A DNA stretch of 64,000 nt from Engraulis encrasicolus (lineage: Eukaryota; Chordata; Actinopteri; Clupeiformes; Engraulidae). Location of the stretch: contig NC_085865.1 in assembly GCF_034702125.1 (NCBI RefSeq), forward strand, positions 20,908,281-20,972,280. The letters run 5' to 3'. A program made the translations under genes and the position numbers. This document shows positions 1 to 10,850 of this stretch, one piece after another. The notes under the pieces are model-generated. The model was not told the DNA's origin and did not search any database. It saw only the letters and a list, made by a program, of their open reading frames with translations. Position 1 is the first letter of the stretch. The number at the start of each line of letters is the position of its first letter.

Positions 1-27
1 GAATGGGTGGCAGACTATTTCCAAAGT

Positions 28-88
<61 letters not shown>

Positions 89-407
89 GGAGAGAGAGAC
101 ATGGAGAGAGAGACATGGAGAGATGGAGTGAAATAGGAGGGGGGGAGAGAGAGAGAGAGAGAAAGGAGAGGAAGGTGGATGAGTGGCAGGCGACTAGAGT
201 GAAAAAGAGAAAGAGAAAGAGGGAGAATGAAGGAGAGAAATGGAGAGATGGAGAAAGAGAGGGAGGGAGTTGAAGAGAAACAAGGAGAGAGAGAGAGAAG
301 TGGATGTGTGGCCTACGATTTCCGGAGACTGAGAGAGAGCGAGAGCGAGAGAGATGGAAAGATGGAGTGAAGTAGGAGTCAGAGAGAGAGAGATAGTGGG
401 CAGGAGG

Positions 408-473
<66 letters not shown>

Positions 474-525
474 CAGAGAGACAGAGAGGAGGATGGGTGG
501 CAGGCAACTTCCAGAGGGCCTTGGT
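1..525. repeat. (GA)n minisatellite with a higher-order unit
   Basis: Purine-rich tract of (GA)n runs (about 30-86 and 413-465). A longer unit recurs within it: a 'gatgggtggcaggc'-like block occurs at about 1-30, 175-205, 299-335 and 490-525. Most copies are followed by a 'ttccrgag..ctgagagag'-like stretch. This is therefore a minisatellite of roughly 120-190-bp units with GA-rich bodies, not a simple microsatellite. The long open frames here are Arg-Glu or Ser-Leu low-complexity translations and are not genes. Confidence 0.8.
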
Positions 526-639
526 GCTGCAGCCAATTACCCCCACACACGACTGCAACTGGGGATTTGAAAACGGATGGCCTTGAGAGCCCTGCTAGCC
601 AGCCAACACCACTATCGACCCCAATGCGCTGAGGGAGGC

Positions 640-740
640 AGTGTGACAAAACACACACACCCACAGACGCACACACACTCATGTGATCAGACACAGCACG
701 CATGCACACACGCACGCACGCACGCACGCACGCACGCGAT
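640..740. repeat. CA-rich and (GCAC)n microsatellite
   Basis: Short CA runs followed by about seven tandem 'gcac' tetranucleotides near 711-736. It is a simple repeat without coding potential. Confidence 0.8.
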
Positions 741-1043
741 CTATCGGGCATGAACACACAAACGCTTACAGAAGAATCACACCTTTCCACACCTTCTCCC
801 CGCAAGTAGACTTGCATTGAAGAGGTTTGACCCAGATGTTACAATGTATTGGGGTGGCCTGACCCAGATCTTGGGCGCCATTGGGGTTCTGTCAAACGCA
901 ACGCAGTCAAGATTGAGATGGCGGCGGCGCGGCGGCCTGACGTGGGATAACACCAGCACGTCAATCACACCCGTATGAAAGTAAATAATGCCCACAGTAG
1001 TGTAGAGAAGAGGAGCCGGGGGGAGAGGCCTACTGTAGAGTCA

Positions 1044-1395
<352 letters not shown>

Positions 1396-1439
1396 TAATT
1401 TACACACACACACAAACACTGACATACATACTCCCATGC

Positions 1440-1494
1440 GTGCACACACAGATACACACACACACACACCCAGACACACACACACACACACACA

Positions 1495-1535
<41 letters not shown>

Positions 1536-1566
1536 ACAGACACACGCACACACGCACACACACACC
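1440..1566. repeat. Imperfect (AC)n microsatellite
   Basis: CA-rich tract with interspersed 'gacaca' and 'cgcaca' variants. Confidence 0.9.
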
Positions 1567-2115
1567 CAAAGCCCCCTCCCAAATGTCCAGTGCATAATGG
1601 ATGAATCCCAAAGAGCTGTCTCTCTCATGAATAAAGCATTGGGCTCAGTGTGTGGCCCTCCCGTCATTAATCACTATTCTCCTCTGACCTTGCTGCAGAA
1701 GGAAATTAAAACAGTGGAAATATAAGCTACCATCAAACCACAAAGACTGGGCTGGGGAGTTATGAGGCTCTGTCAAAACGGGCAGCTTTGTTGAATTGAG
1801 CTACCAGTAACCTGTTAACATGGCTCTAATCCAAACCGTAACCCCTCGAAGCTCGGTTCATGCTCTATGGGTGGGCTATTAGGTACTCATACGTTCGAAC
1901 AGTCATCATCTTCATGCCTACGTCTGTCTTTGATGTGTGTGTGATGTGTTTTTCAAATTCGATCCGTGACATACGTAAGTTAAACTCCTTGATTTTGTGT
2001 TAAATACATACGAATTCAACGAGCAAGTAAAATACTCCACACGTATCCGTAACTGTCTCACGCATAGGGTATGAAAGGACCTGAAGGCTAAATGACGGGT
2101 GCTTAAGCAGCTTGA
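1567..2115. other. Unique intergenic sequence, nothing recognised
   Basis: No coding frame of plausible composition, RNA gene or terminal-repeat structure was seen. A block near 1790-1850 loosely resembles 15905-15975 (shared 'gctaccar..rctgttarcat' wording), too weak to call a repeat family. Confidence 0.5.
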
Positions 2116-2563
2116 GGGGTAGGCCATATCGACAGGAGGACAGAGGATATGTTGGTAATAGAGCACAATGGGAGGTACTCAAATTGGCTTGTAGCTCAGC
2201 TTGACGGTAGGGACACATAGGAGGCAAAGCAAGCAAAGCGAAGAGAGGCGAAATCCAACCATCATCAGGTCGTCGCGGCGAATCAAATGGAATGGAACAG
2301 TTATGTTGTTGATTTGATTGGGCCGCGGTAGGCGAATTCGCTCCTCATTTGCATAACATTAAACTTTCTTCAATAATTTCGCTTCGCTTCGCCCCTGTTC
2401 GCTTGCTTTCGCTTGCCATTGCTTGCCTTCGCCTCTCTCATAGGAATGAATGGCAAAGTTCACAAATTCGGGTGTATGTGTCCCTACCGTGAGAGGAGGG
2501 CCATCTCGACAGGACAGAGGATATGTTGTTAATAGAACATAATGGAGGTACATGTACTCAAGC
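2116..2563. repeat. Duplicated ~90-bp unit split by a MITE
   Basis: A unit starting 'tgagggg/gaggagg..ggcca' and containing 'gacagaggatatgttgk' and 'taatagarcayaatgg' occurs at about 2114-2204 and again at 2490-2563. The MITE at 2205-2489 sits exactly at the start of the second unit. Confidence 0.75.
2205..2489. mobile_element. MITE with 3-bp TGA duplication (PIF/Harbinger-like)
   Basis: Perfect terminal inverted repeats 'cggtagggacacat' at 2205-2218 and its complement at 2476-2489. Both ends are flanked by TGA (2202-2204 and 2490-2492). Subterminal regions are rich in inverted 'gcgaagcgaa'-type words. A TNA duplication fits PIF/Harbinger, but at 285 bp there is no transposase, so the superfamily is inferred only. 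Confidence 0.75.
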
Positions 2564-2994
2564 CCCTGACACCTTCTACTGGCCAAAGCAAGACCAGTGA
2601 CTGTGAATTAATGTATGAATTTATGCAACATGAATATGAATTGTGTTGATATGAAATGCACAGTGCCGTGTCAGATGCAAATGTGCTGTAGGTGACAAGA
2701 GAGTGCGTAGGATGTAACCGTATTGCTTTGCATTTTTCAGTAGCAGGATGAATGCAACCTAAATACACAAACGCACACAAATACTATCCCTCTCAAAACA
2801 CACAGACACACAGACACACGAACACACAGACAGGGATACGCACACGGACACACACACACACTTATATTTACATGCAAGTTAATATCTCTGTGTGCAGTTT
2901 ATTGCTTGTGCAGATTTGAGAGGCTCGTTCCAGAAAACCTGGGTCAAGGGAGATAACCTATGGCCTTGTTGCCTTACGTACACTCATTCATCTA

Positions 2995-3300
2995 CTGAGG
3001 TAAGTCCCCTGAATCCCCAACTTATTTCCACAGCCCATCCATCCACTGGAACCAATGTTCCCCCTTTCAGCCTGATCAAAACCAGCAGCGGAAAATGCAG
3101 TTTTTCCAACTCTCACTCTATATTTCAACTTTCCCGACCAAAGGTAAGTCACTGAATCCCTGACCAGGGCCGTCACGGTTACCGGTGTACACAGTTACCA
3201 CACTAAAAAATGCTGACGGTGACCATTACCATTTGAATTTCAAAAGGCGGTGTTATCTCCGTGGATAACCGTACCGTGCACCATGGCATCGAGAACCTTT
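2995..3300. repeat. Satellite-like block, left part
   Basis: Contains 'aggtaagtc.ctgaatcc' units at about 2998 and 3143 and a 'tgatcaaaacyagcagcgg' word at about 3072. A distal block, 'gaatttcaaaag..gtggataaccg', lies at about 3235-3275. The same words recur at 5590-5960, so the hAT element at 3305-5294 interrupts a duplicated repeat block. Confidence 0.65.
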
Positions 3301-4019
3301 CCGGTAGAGGTGCTCCGATCACCATTTTTTGGCCCGATCACCGATACCGATCACCAAAAATCTTTATCTGCCGATCACCGATCATTGCCGATCACAGAAA
3401 TTATTTCCTATTTTTTTAATAGCCTATTAATTATCCTTATTGAATATTTCTGCCTGTGCTGTCCCCAGTATCTGTCATGAACAGCCAGCCAACTCATTCA
3501 TTCATTTGTGAGAGGAAAACGGGCGAGTCAGGATGCCGTTGATTCCATTTAATGAAGAAAGGTTTAACTGTAACAAAGTATAAAACAAAAAGTATTCAAT
3601 AATAAAGTCCATTTAAGTCTATTAAGTCCATTAAACATCTGCTGTGTCTTGAGAAGAAGAAGAGACGATTACGGGAGGGAAGATTACCGGAGGTATATGG
3701 GAAGGAGATCAAGGAAAATGTATGATGTTTAAATAAACAGTTAAATCACAAGTTAGGTTAATCAGAGGAATAAGAAATATGGATTAAGATGATTACTTAC
3801 AGACGGTATTTACTTTAGGAGTATTAGAAACAAGGAAGAAGGAAGAATCACTGGAGGAGGTAAGTTGGTTACGGTAAGTATTAACTGATTTTGACAGGTC
3901 GGTTGCCAGGGCAACCCTAAACAAATGCCCAGTGAGGCACGGGCATTTAAAGGTACAGAACACTGCCCATAAACCAATCAATCTTAATTTGCACATGTCG
4001 CTTTCACAATGTAGGCCTA

Positions 4020-4053
4020 TTATTAGGCTATTACTATTATGATTATGATTATG

Positions 4054-4087
<34 letters not shown>

Positions 4088-4110
4088 GGCTATTATTATT
4101 ATTATTATCT
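4020..4110. repeat. (ATT)n-rich microsatellite inside the hAT element
   Basis: Repeated 'att/tta' trinucleotides interrupted by 'aggcta', within the hAT element at 3305-5294. Confidence 0.85.
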
Positions 4111-4165
4111 TTCAGCTCTTTCAGACTAGTGTTGGTAATATAGCCTACAAGTAAGTCTAGTATTA

Positions 4166-4290
4166 ATCAATTTATAAGTTATTGCATATAATTACTAAAC
4201 TATTTAAGATTGAATTGAAACTGAAACATTACATCAATTTATAAGTTATTGCATATAATTACTTAACTATTTGAGATTGAATTGAAGCTC
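4166..4290. repeat. 67-bp tandem duplication inside the hAT element
   Basis: A segment beginning 'atcaatttataagttattgc' at 4166 recurs at 4233, 67 bp later, with only a few mismatches up to 'gattgaattgaa'. Confidence 0.9.
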
Positions 4291-5584
4291 AGACACCTGG
4301 ATCTCAGTCTCTCGTCTTCTGCATACGAGAAAAAACCCTGTAGCAGCCTCGTGAGGAGAGCCCCTCCCCTCTCTGTCACTCACTGTCCACAGCTGCAGTG
4401 CTCCGCGACCGTTCTGCTCTCTCCCTCTCACTTCTGTCGCCGTTTGGCGTTTCAGCGACTATCAAACTAATCGACTGACTGTCAATTACAACTTTGAAAA
4501 CAATAACGTTGGCATGCTTGTGCGGACAACGTGAACTTGTCGCGTGCTGACCGAGGCAACTACACAGGTTATAACGTAAAATGGCTAACGGGCGAGAAGT
4601 AGTCTATCGCAAATTACATTGTGACTGAAACACTTGAGATTCTACATACACAAAACAAGAAAAAAAAACTTCAATTGAAAGAACAGGGAACACGCACAAC
4701 ACAGCGTGTCTGCGAGGAAAGCTCTTTCTCTGTAACACTGTCATAGAATGTAGAATTCCCTGCACAGACTCATTGAGTTTCACCGTCCATTCTCCCTAGT
4801 TGCTGTTTGGTGTTGCAGCGACTACAAAACTAATGACCTGGCTGTCCATTAGGCTACAACTTTAAAAACAATACAGTTGCTGGTGGTTTTGGAAACGTTT
4901 AGTTGTTGCGTGCTGACAGGCTGTAACTCAAAATAGTGAACATGGCGAGACTGACACGTCATTCACAAATTACAAGCGTCATGTAAACTGCGCATGGATC
5001 GGAAAATCAGATCATTGTTGATGCAGATATGATTATAAATGGTGAAAATGAAGGAGGGAATTCCAAAAAGTTAAAGACAAGTAAAGATGCCTTATTTTGG
5101 TGCAGCAGCTGTGCAGAGCCAGCACCTAGGCTACATGCAGGCAGCGCCAGGTGTAAAGGCGAAATGGTTGCGTGAGGAATTTAATATCTCTGGATCGGTT
5201 TTTTGATCGGCATGTTTTTCCGATCACCGATCAGGCTATTTTTGGCCATTATCGGCCGAGCATGATCGGCTGCCGAGCAATCGGAGCACCTCTACTTTCC
5301 GGGGTCTGAAGTTGCTCAAGAGGTGTATTCTAGCACCCAATAGCCTATCCATTTTGACAGGACAGGCTAAATATCTGAAAAGAAACTTCATAATCCCCAA
5401 CAGGTCGCATTTCCCTCAGAATGAAGGAAAGCGTATGAGAAATGTGTGCATTGTTGAAGTGAATCCTCGGGAATGCTGTGGAATTGAGAGCAAAGATGTG
5501 GCTAGTCAGTTGAGTCACAGTATGTCCAAAGGTAAACAGCACTGTTGCCGCGCAAAAAAAAAGTTGACTATGACAATCAGGCCC

Positions 5585-5965
5585 TAACACTTGAATTTCA
5601 AAAGATCCACCGTTGTCTCGGTGGATAACCGCACTGTGGCACCAAGAGCCTTTCAGCTGAGCTGAGTAATAGCATTTGAGTTTGTGAAAGTTGGCAACCT
5701 ACTGAACCCAACAAGGTAAGTGACTGAATCCCTGACTATGAGTCAGGTTCACTGTAGTGAACCAATGCTCCCCCTTTTAGGTTAATCAAAACTAGCAGCG
5801 GAAAATGCTGCTCGCCCTGGCTTTCATTTTCAAATACAAATACTACAGTCACTAAATCCCTGCCCGCCACCAGACCAACAGTAGTAAACGCCCTTTTAGA
5901 CTGATCAAAACTAGCAGAAAAATGCTTTTCCCCCCACTGTCCTCACTTTCATTTTGCCTAGTGAG
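5585..5965. repeat. Satellite-like block, right part
   Basis: Second copy of the 'gtggataaccg' block (about 5590-5660). It is followed by two units with 'actgaatccctg' (about 5722 and 5852) and 'ctgatcaaaactagcag' (about 5785 and 5900). The order and wording match 2995-3300, supporting an old tandem array later invaded by the hAT element. Confidence 0.65.
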
Positions 5966-7310
5966 TGAGCGTGTGGATCTCTGATGACTCTTGCTGATTA
6001 AATTATACGCTGAGGTCTGGCCATGTGTCTGGTGAGTGACCTTGACGACAACAGGAGGGGGAAAAAAAGAAAAGAGAATAAACGTACCAAAGATTACCCT
6101 TGAACTGAGGTCTTCCCTGTATAATTGAAATACTGGGCTGATGCTTGTTATGCATCAGTAAAGTCTCTTAACAATGCTTAAACAACCCCATTATCCTCCC
6201 TCCCACATCCTGCACCGTTTGTGCTCTTTCCCCTTTGATTTCCTTCACAACGCAATCACATTTGTACTAATACGTTTCACACGACACACTGAACATGATG
6301 TATCCCTGTCCATCATAAAAAAAGACACTGAATGCACACACCCTATTCATTTACTGAAAATTTCCTTTGGCAGAGTGGTAAAAAAGCAAGGCGGGTGGTG
6401 GTGGTGGTAGTGGTGACGTCCTGTTTTTGATCGCCCGTTTCCACCATCCACTAAATCACCTTCTGTAAATTATAGTTCAGTCCCTTTCCTGTGAGCAGGG
6501 AGGGGGGTGGGGTGGTGGTGGGTCAGGCAGGGGCAAGACGAAGATAAATCCCACAAATGGAGTCCACTTGACACTTGGGTCCAAATCCATTGACCCATAT
6601 TCATTAAATGGAACATGGCAGCTTATTGACGAGATATCTCAAAAGCCTCTCGAGGAGATGTCACAATCTAGCAAAGACAAGTGACATGTTTCTTTTCCTT
6701 TGTTTTCCCTCTTTGTCCCTTCTTTTCTCTCTGTTCGTTTCGTGATGGAGGGTGGCGGCGACGCAAGGCTACAGCCGTGCCGATATGAGGAGGCGAATCT
6801 ACAGAGACTTTTAGGTGTTGCATCTTCATTCCAAACGCCACAGCCAATTCAATAAAATACAGAACCATAATCGCAAAAAGCTACACAAAGCCATGTACTA
6901 CTACACAAGCGGCTTTCCCATCAGAAAAATGAACTGATGAAAACTGTGGCTCCCAACACAAAGACCCCGATACAGTAATATGTTAACCATTACTCTGGCC
7001 TAGATTTCATACAAGGGAGAAAATGAGATTGATGTGAAGATATAGTAATCTGATTGAATAAGTCTGGTGATCAAAGCGCTGCATCCCAGATCCGCATCTG
7101 AAAACCATTCAGCATCACACACCCATATAGTTTCCATACGTGCATGCAATTTTCCACTAGGCCGAGGTGATAATATCTCATCTCTGATAAAACAGACTAA
7201 GACCCACCGTATATGACAACAGTCTGTTTCTGATTAACACGAGCCACGTGGGCCAAGGATATCCAGCAGATCCAGCAGAAATGTCTACACTGCACTGAAC
7301 TGAACTAAGC
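5966..7310. other. Unique intergenic sequence, nothing recognised
   Basis: Low GC, no protein similarity I can recognise and no terminal-repeat structure. Short G-rich stretches lie at about 6390-6410 and 6498-6530. The largest open frames are chance frames. Confidence 0.5.
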
Positions 7311-7314
7311 AATA

Positions 7315-7837
7315 CTGCCGTACAATCTTAGAACGCAGTAACTCTAAAAACGGCAAACTGAGAAAAAAGGCTTCAAAGTTTTCCATATGGCGCGACAACT
7401 GTGTTGTCGGTAAATTGGTGGTGACACTTCCTGGTAATGCTTTTTTAGGATAGAAATTTAATGCACACAAAAAAACCCCCAAAAAACAACATTTATGTGT
7501 CTTTTTGCCACAAAAAAACAGACTTACTGCGTTCTTGGCTGGTATTACTGCCACAAAATGGAGTTACTGCAGGAGTTACTGCGTTCTTAGCTTGTATTAC
7601 TGTCTACTCCCAAACCAGTCCCATTGGAACGTGCAGCAGTAACTCGCCGATTTACTGCGTTTTTGTTTAACCTTTTTTGGGTCATTTTTGCACTTTCAAA
7701 ATGAGTTTTCTCCAAAACGGGACGGTGTTGGACCACCATTTTTGGACACAAGACAATTGAGGTAGTTTAGAACCGATTTCCGATATAAAAATTTTTTCGA
7801 CCATTTTGAGTTACTGCGTTCTAGTATTGCACGGCAG
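7315..7837. mobile_element. Foldback MITE with internal short repeats
   Basis: Imperfect ~35-bp terminal inverted repeats. The left end begins 'ctgccgtacaatcttagaac' and the right end is the complement of 'ctgccgtgcaatactagaac'. Both ends are flanked by 'aata' (7311-7314 and 7838-7841). The word 'gttactgcgttcttr' recurs internally near 7520-7600 and resembles the inner part of the terminal repeat. No transposase was seen and the superfamily is not assigned. Confidence 0.8.
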
Positions 7838-7929
7838 AATAGACCAAAATAACCCAACAGTGCACCTGGACAAATGCACTGTAAACACAGACTAGGCTCC
7901 CTTCTTTAGCATCAAAACACACATACAGA

Positions 7930-7995
7930 CACCACACACACAGACACACACAGACACACACAGACACACACAGACACACACAGACACACACACAC
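7930..7995. repeat. (CAGACACACA)n microsatellite
   Basis: About six tandem copies of the 10-bp unit, grading into plain CA. Confidence 0.9.
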
Positions 7996-9689
7996 AAACA
8001 TACAGTACAATAGATAGAGTACACACATAAAATAACACAGCAATTCAAACACAGAAGTGCACGACAAGACACAGACACTCTACCAAAAACACCAACACAG
8101 ACAACACTCAGACACACACAAACGCACACTGAGACAACAGACAGAGCTAGACATAGGCTACACTAGGTACACACATGCTAGGCACACACCCAGTCTGCCT
8201 AGCTGCCTCCTGTTGGGTCTATCTCCTGAGGAGGAGCATAGGGCTGGTGGGGTTGCCACTGCCAGCCTGGGTGTGGCCAGAGTGATGACAGCAGCCCCAG
8301 CCTGTGGTGTGGTGTGGTGTGGCGTGGTGATGTGTCCCCAGGGGATATTGACTTTGCTTGGGTGTGTCTCTGTGCTGTGCCCTGCTGCTGCTGCTGCTCC
8401 TAGCATCTTCCAGTAAGCCACACATCACATCAGATGGAGAGCAGAGCACCATTAATGACCACCATGCCTCCTGCAGTAATGATGTGTACAGTCCAATGAA
8501 AACAGCAGTGGCATAAATCACATGGCAATCAATGGCCATAACTAAGGCTCAGATTGCTAGTAGCTTCTGGCTATGGAGAAACTACAGTACACACATTGGG
8601 CACATTGGAAAACAAGACCTTTACAATGAATTATTTATGGACATGATCTGTAACTGGAAATGAAAACAAAGAGCAATTCCTGTTATCTCTTATCTACAGA
8701 AAATAACTTACTAAATATTTAAAAAAGGAAAAGACACTAATCTTAAAAGAATGGACTGCTTTAGAAGGAATTCTGTGCTGTCATCCTGCACATCCTGCAC
8801 TCAGTAGCCTAGGCTATGCAGGCCAAAAGCCTAACTAAGGCCAACAGCCTTCATAAACAGTAGCAGAGTATAAAAGCACAGGAAGAAACGCATGCGTAAA
8901 ATGCCTCTCACTCCCAACATGCTCACATTCTGCTTCATTTGTGCCTGAAGATTTATGGTTTTGGCAGGATTTAAGTGGGCCTGCCTGCCTGACCGACAGC
9001 AGAGGGCGAAAGCAGCGGTACGCATCCATACCTACTGCTACTGTTTCTGTGTACGGCTGGAGATGTACGACAAGCTCCGAACCGGCGTACGTGTGTTCAC
9101 AAGACCCAAACATGACGTGATGGGATAGAAATCGCACCATCAGACGGGTAATTCGGGACACGGTGCCCGCATAGAGGATCCCGTAGTAGGCAGGCCACAC
9201 CCACCGCATTGCAGAACCACATCTCGCTGAAACCGGTGAAGTTCAGGATGGCAAGTCATAACTGTCATAGCAGCGATAGGCACCTTCAAGTTATCGGGAC
9301 GGCCAGAGGGTTGCGATGGAGGACAATTATTCTCAGGCACACACATGCTAAACACACCGCCAAGTAAAGCTGCCTGTAACTTCCCACTTCAAATGAATCG
9401 TCAAGTCATTGGCTAATAAATAATTATTAGGTAGAATAAAGGTAGGCTAGTCATTTTATCCAGTATGCTATGGAAATGAGGTTCACATTATCGAAATGCT
9501 CTGCAACAATGTAACAACACTGGCATAACTGCCGTGGAGCTGTGGGCTATTCTCTTCACAGATTTGCTATCAGCATTACAGTAACCAAACACCTAGGCAT
9601 TTTTAGAAAGGACAGTGATTCCGTCATCAACGCGACTCTAACTGATGCAATGCCGGCTTTTTAGCTTATTATGGAACGAATGCCTACTA
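7996..9689. other. Unique intergenic sequence with weak open frames
   Basis: Includes a 124-codon minus-strand frame (8835-9209). It has ordinary residue composition but no domain I recognise and no convincing splice sites. Otherwise nothing is seen beyond a short GGTGT run near 8305-8325 and a GCT run near 8385. Confidence 0.45.
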
Positions 9690-9960
9690 TAATGTTCACG
9701 CGCGGGACATTCCCATGTCCGGAAATTGTGAAAATCCCGTCATAGAATAATCGCATTTACCGCGTGTCCAGTATTCTCTCCGCGGGGTGATGTGCTGCAG
9801 TTTCCCAGTGCGGTTGCTGCTGACTCCGGTAAAAGTGTCCCCGTATTGCGCTCGTGCAGCTGCAGCAGCTCGCTGGCTAAACTACACGGGGCAGCGCGGC
9901 ATTCTGGGAACTCACGAATAACGTATAGCTCACGGACACATATAAACAACCGGTGGTGCT
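9690..9960. promoter_or_regulatory. CpG-rich segment with ZNF143/Staf-like core
   Basis: CpG-dense patch in an AT-rich neighbourhood (for example 'cacgcgcgggac' and 'ctccgcggggtgatg'). At 9899-9912 'gcattctgggaact' is the complement of the conserved ZNF143/Staf core (TTCCCAGAATGC), common in vertebrate promoters. This suggests a CpG-island promoter or enhancer. No first exon can be assigned, so the call is inference from composition plus one motif. Confidence 0.35.
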
Positions 9961-10312
9961 CTCAGACGGCTCCTAGAACTAACCCCGAGGGCACAGGCTA
10001 CAGACATATGGCACGAGGACGAGGGATGGGTAGGGTGAAGTGCATTGCAAAAGGACAAACCGACCATTACAAAAGCTGAGCCAGGCAATGCGTATGGCCT
10101 TATACTACAACGTGGATACTTTATTTACCTCTGTACTTGTACGTGTTTTACCTTCATTTGACCTAGCTATTGACATGTTATTACATGTTATCGATGTATA
10201 CTAAGTCTAGTCTCTGTGGAGATAATAGTTGCAAAGCTGCTCTGACAAACTGTTGCAGAAAGATGCGCTGAATTCTTTTCAGAGCCAGTCACTCAGGCAC
10301 GGGCTATCCGAT

Positions 10313-10316
<4 letters not shown>

Positions 10317-10372
<56 letters not shown>

Positions 10373-10400
10373 CACAGACACACAGACACACAGACAGACG
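10317..10400. repeat. (GA)n then (CACAGA)n microsatellite
   Basis: About 50 bp of GA dinucleotides followed by 'cagacaca' repeats. Confidence 0.95.
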
Positions 10401-10499
10401 CTGTGCTGCCCCCATGTTGTCCCCTGTGCATGCACCACATCCCAGTATTATTACGACCTTCAGTTCAGGACCCTACTGCAGCTGCTGAACCATTAGCGT

Positions 10500-10850
10500 C
10501 TGGTCTGTGCGAGACTTACTGGCTGCCTGGCTCAATTCTATTTCGCAATCCCCATTTCTCAAAAAACGCCAGCAAAATACAATTAGGCCATTTAAGACCT
10601 GTGGCCCCGGCTCCGCTCCATCTGCTGCCCGGAGGAGTACCATTACGCACAAGCCATATAATTGCAAATAAGTCCTGACATTAGTCTTTCAGAATTGGAT
10701 CATTTTTATCCAGATGCAAAGCCGAGATCTGAGCAGTCGCCTTTGTGAATTTCGACTGCTTCATTAGTGTAATTGTACTGCCATTGGAGAGTGCAGTTTA
10801 ATAACTTTCAGTAATCTCATCTGACAAAACTAGGCTAGATGTTAGTCCAT
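10500..10850. other. Possible conserved non-coding sequence
   Basis: Complex, non-repetitive sequence without an open frame. It has several homeodomain-like TAATT/ATTA cores and a 'catataattgcaaataag' stretch. Its look resembles vertebrate non-coding enhancers, but conservation cannot be assessed from one sequence. Confidence 0.2.

Larger units (their letters stand above)
3305..5294. mobile_element. Non-autonomous hAT element, 2.0 kb
   Basis: Perfect 15-bp terminal inverted repeats 'tagaggtgctccgat' (3305-3319 and complement at 5280-5294). Flanked by a perfect 8-bp duplication 'ctttccgg' (3297-3304 and 5295-5302), the hallmark of hAT transposition. Subterminal regions carry many 'ccgatcac/gatcgg' copies (about 3315-3395 and 5190-5280), probable transposase-binding sites. 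I found no transposase reading frame. The interior holds a 67-bp tandem duplication, an ATT-rich run and two diverged copies of a ~200-bp segment. Confidence 0.9.

Noticed and set aside
7930..7995. Regular short repeats that could suggest a CRISPR-like array
   Set aside because: The repeats are directly adjacent decamers without unique spacers, in a vertebrate genome: a microsatellite.
8835..9209. 124-codon minus-strand open frame with ordinary residue composition
   Set aside because: No domain or family recognised, and no supporting splice sites, Kozak context or neighbours. It is compatible with chance.
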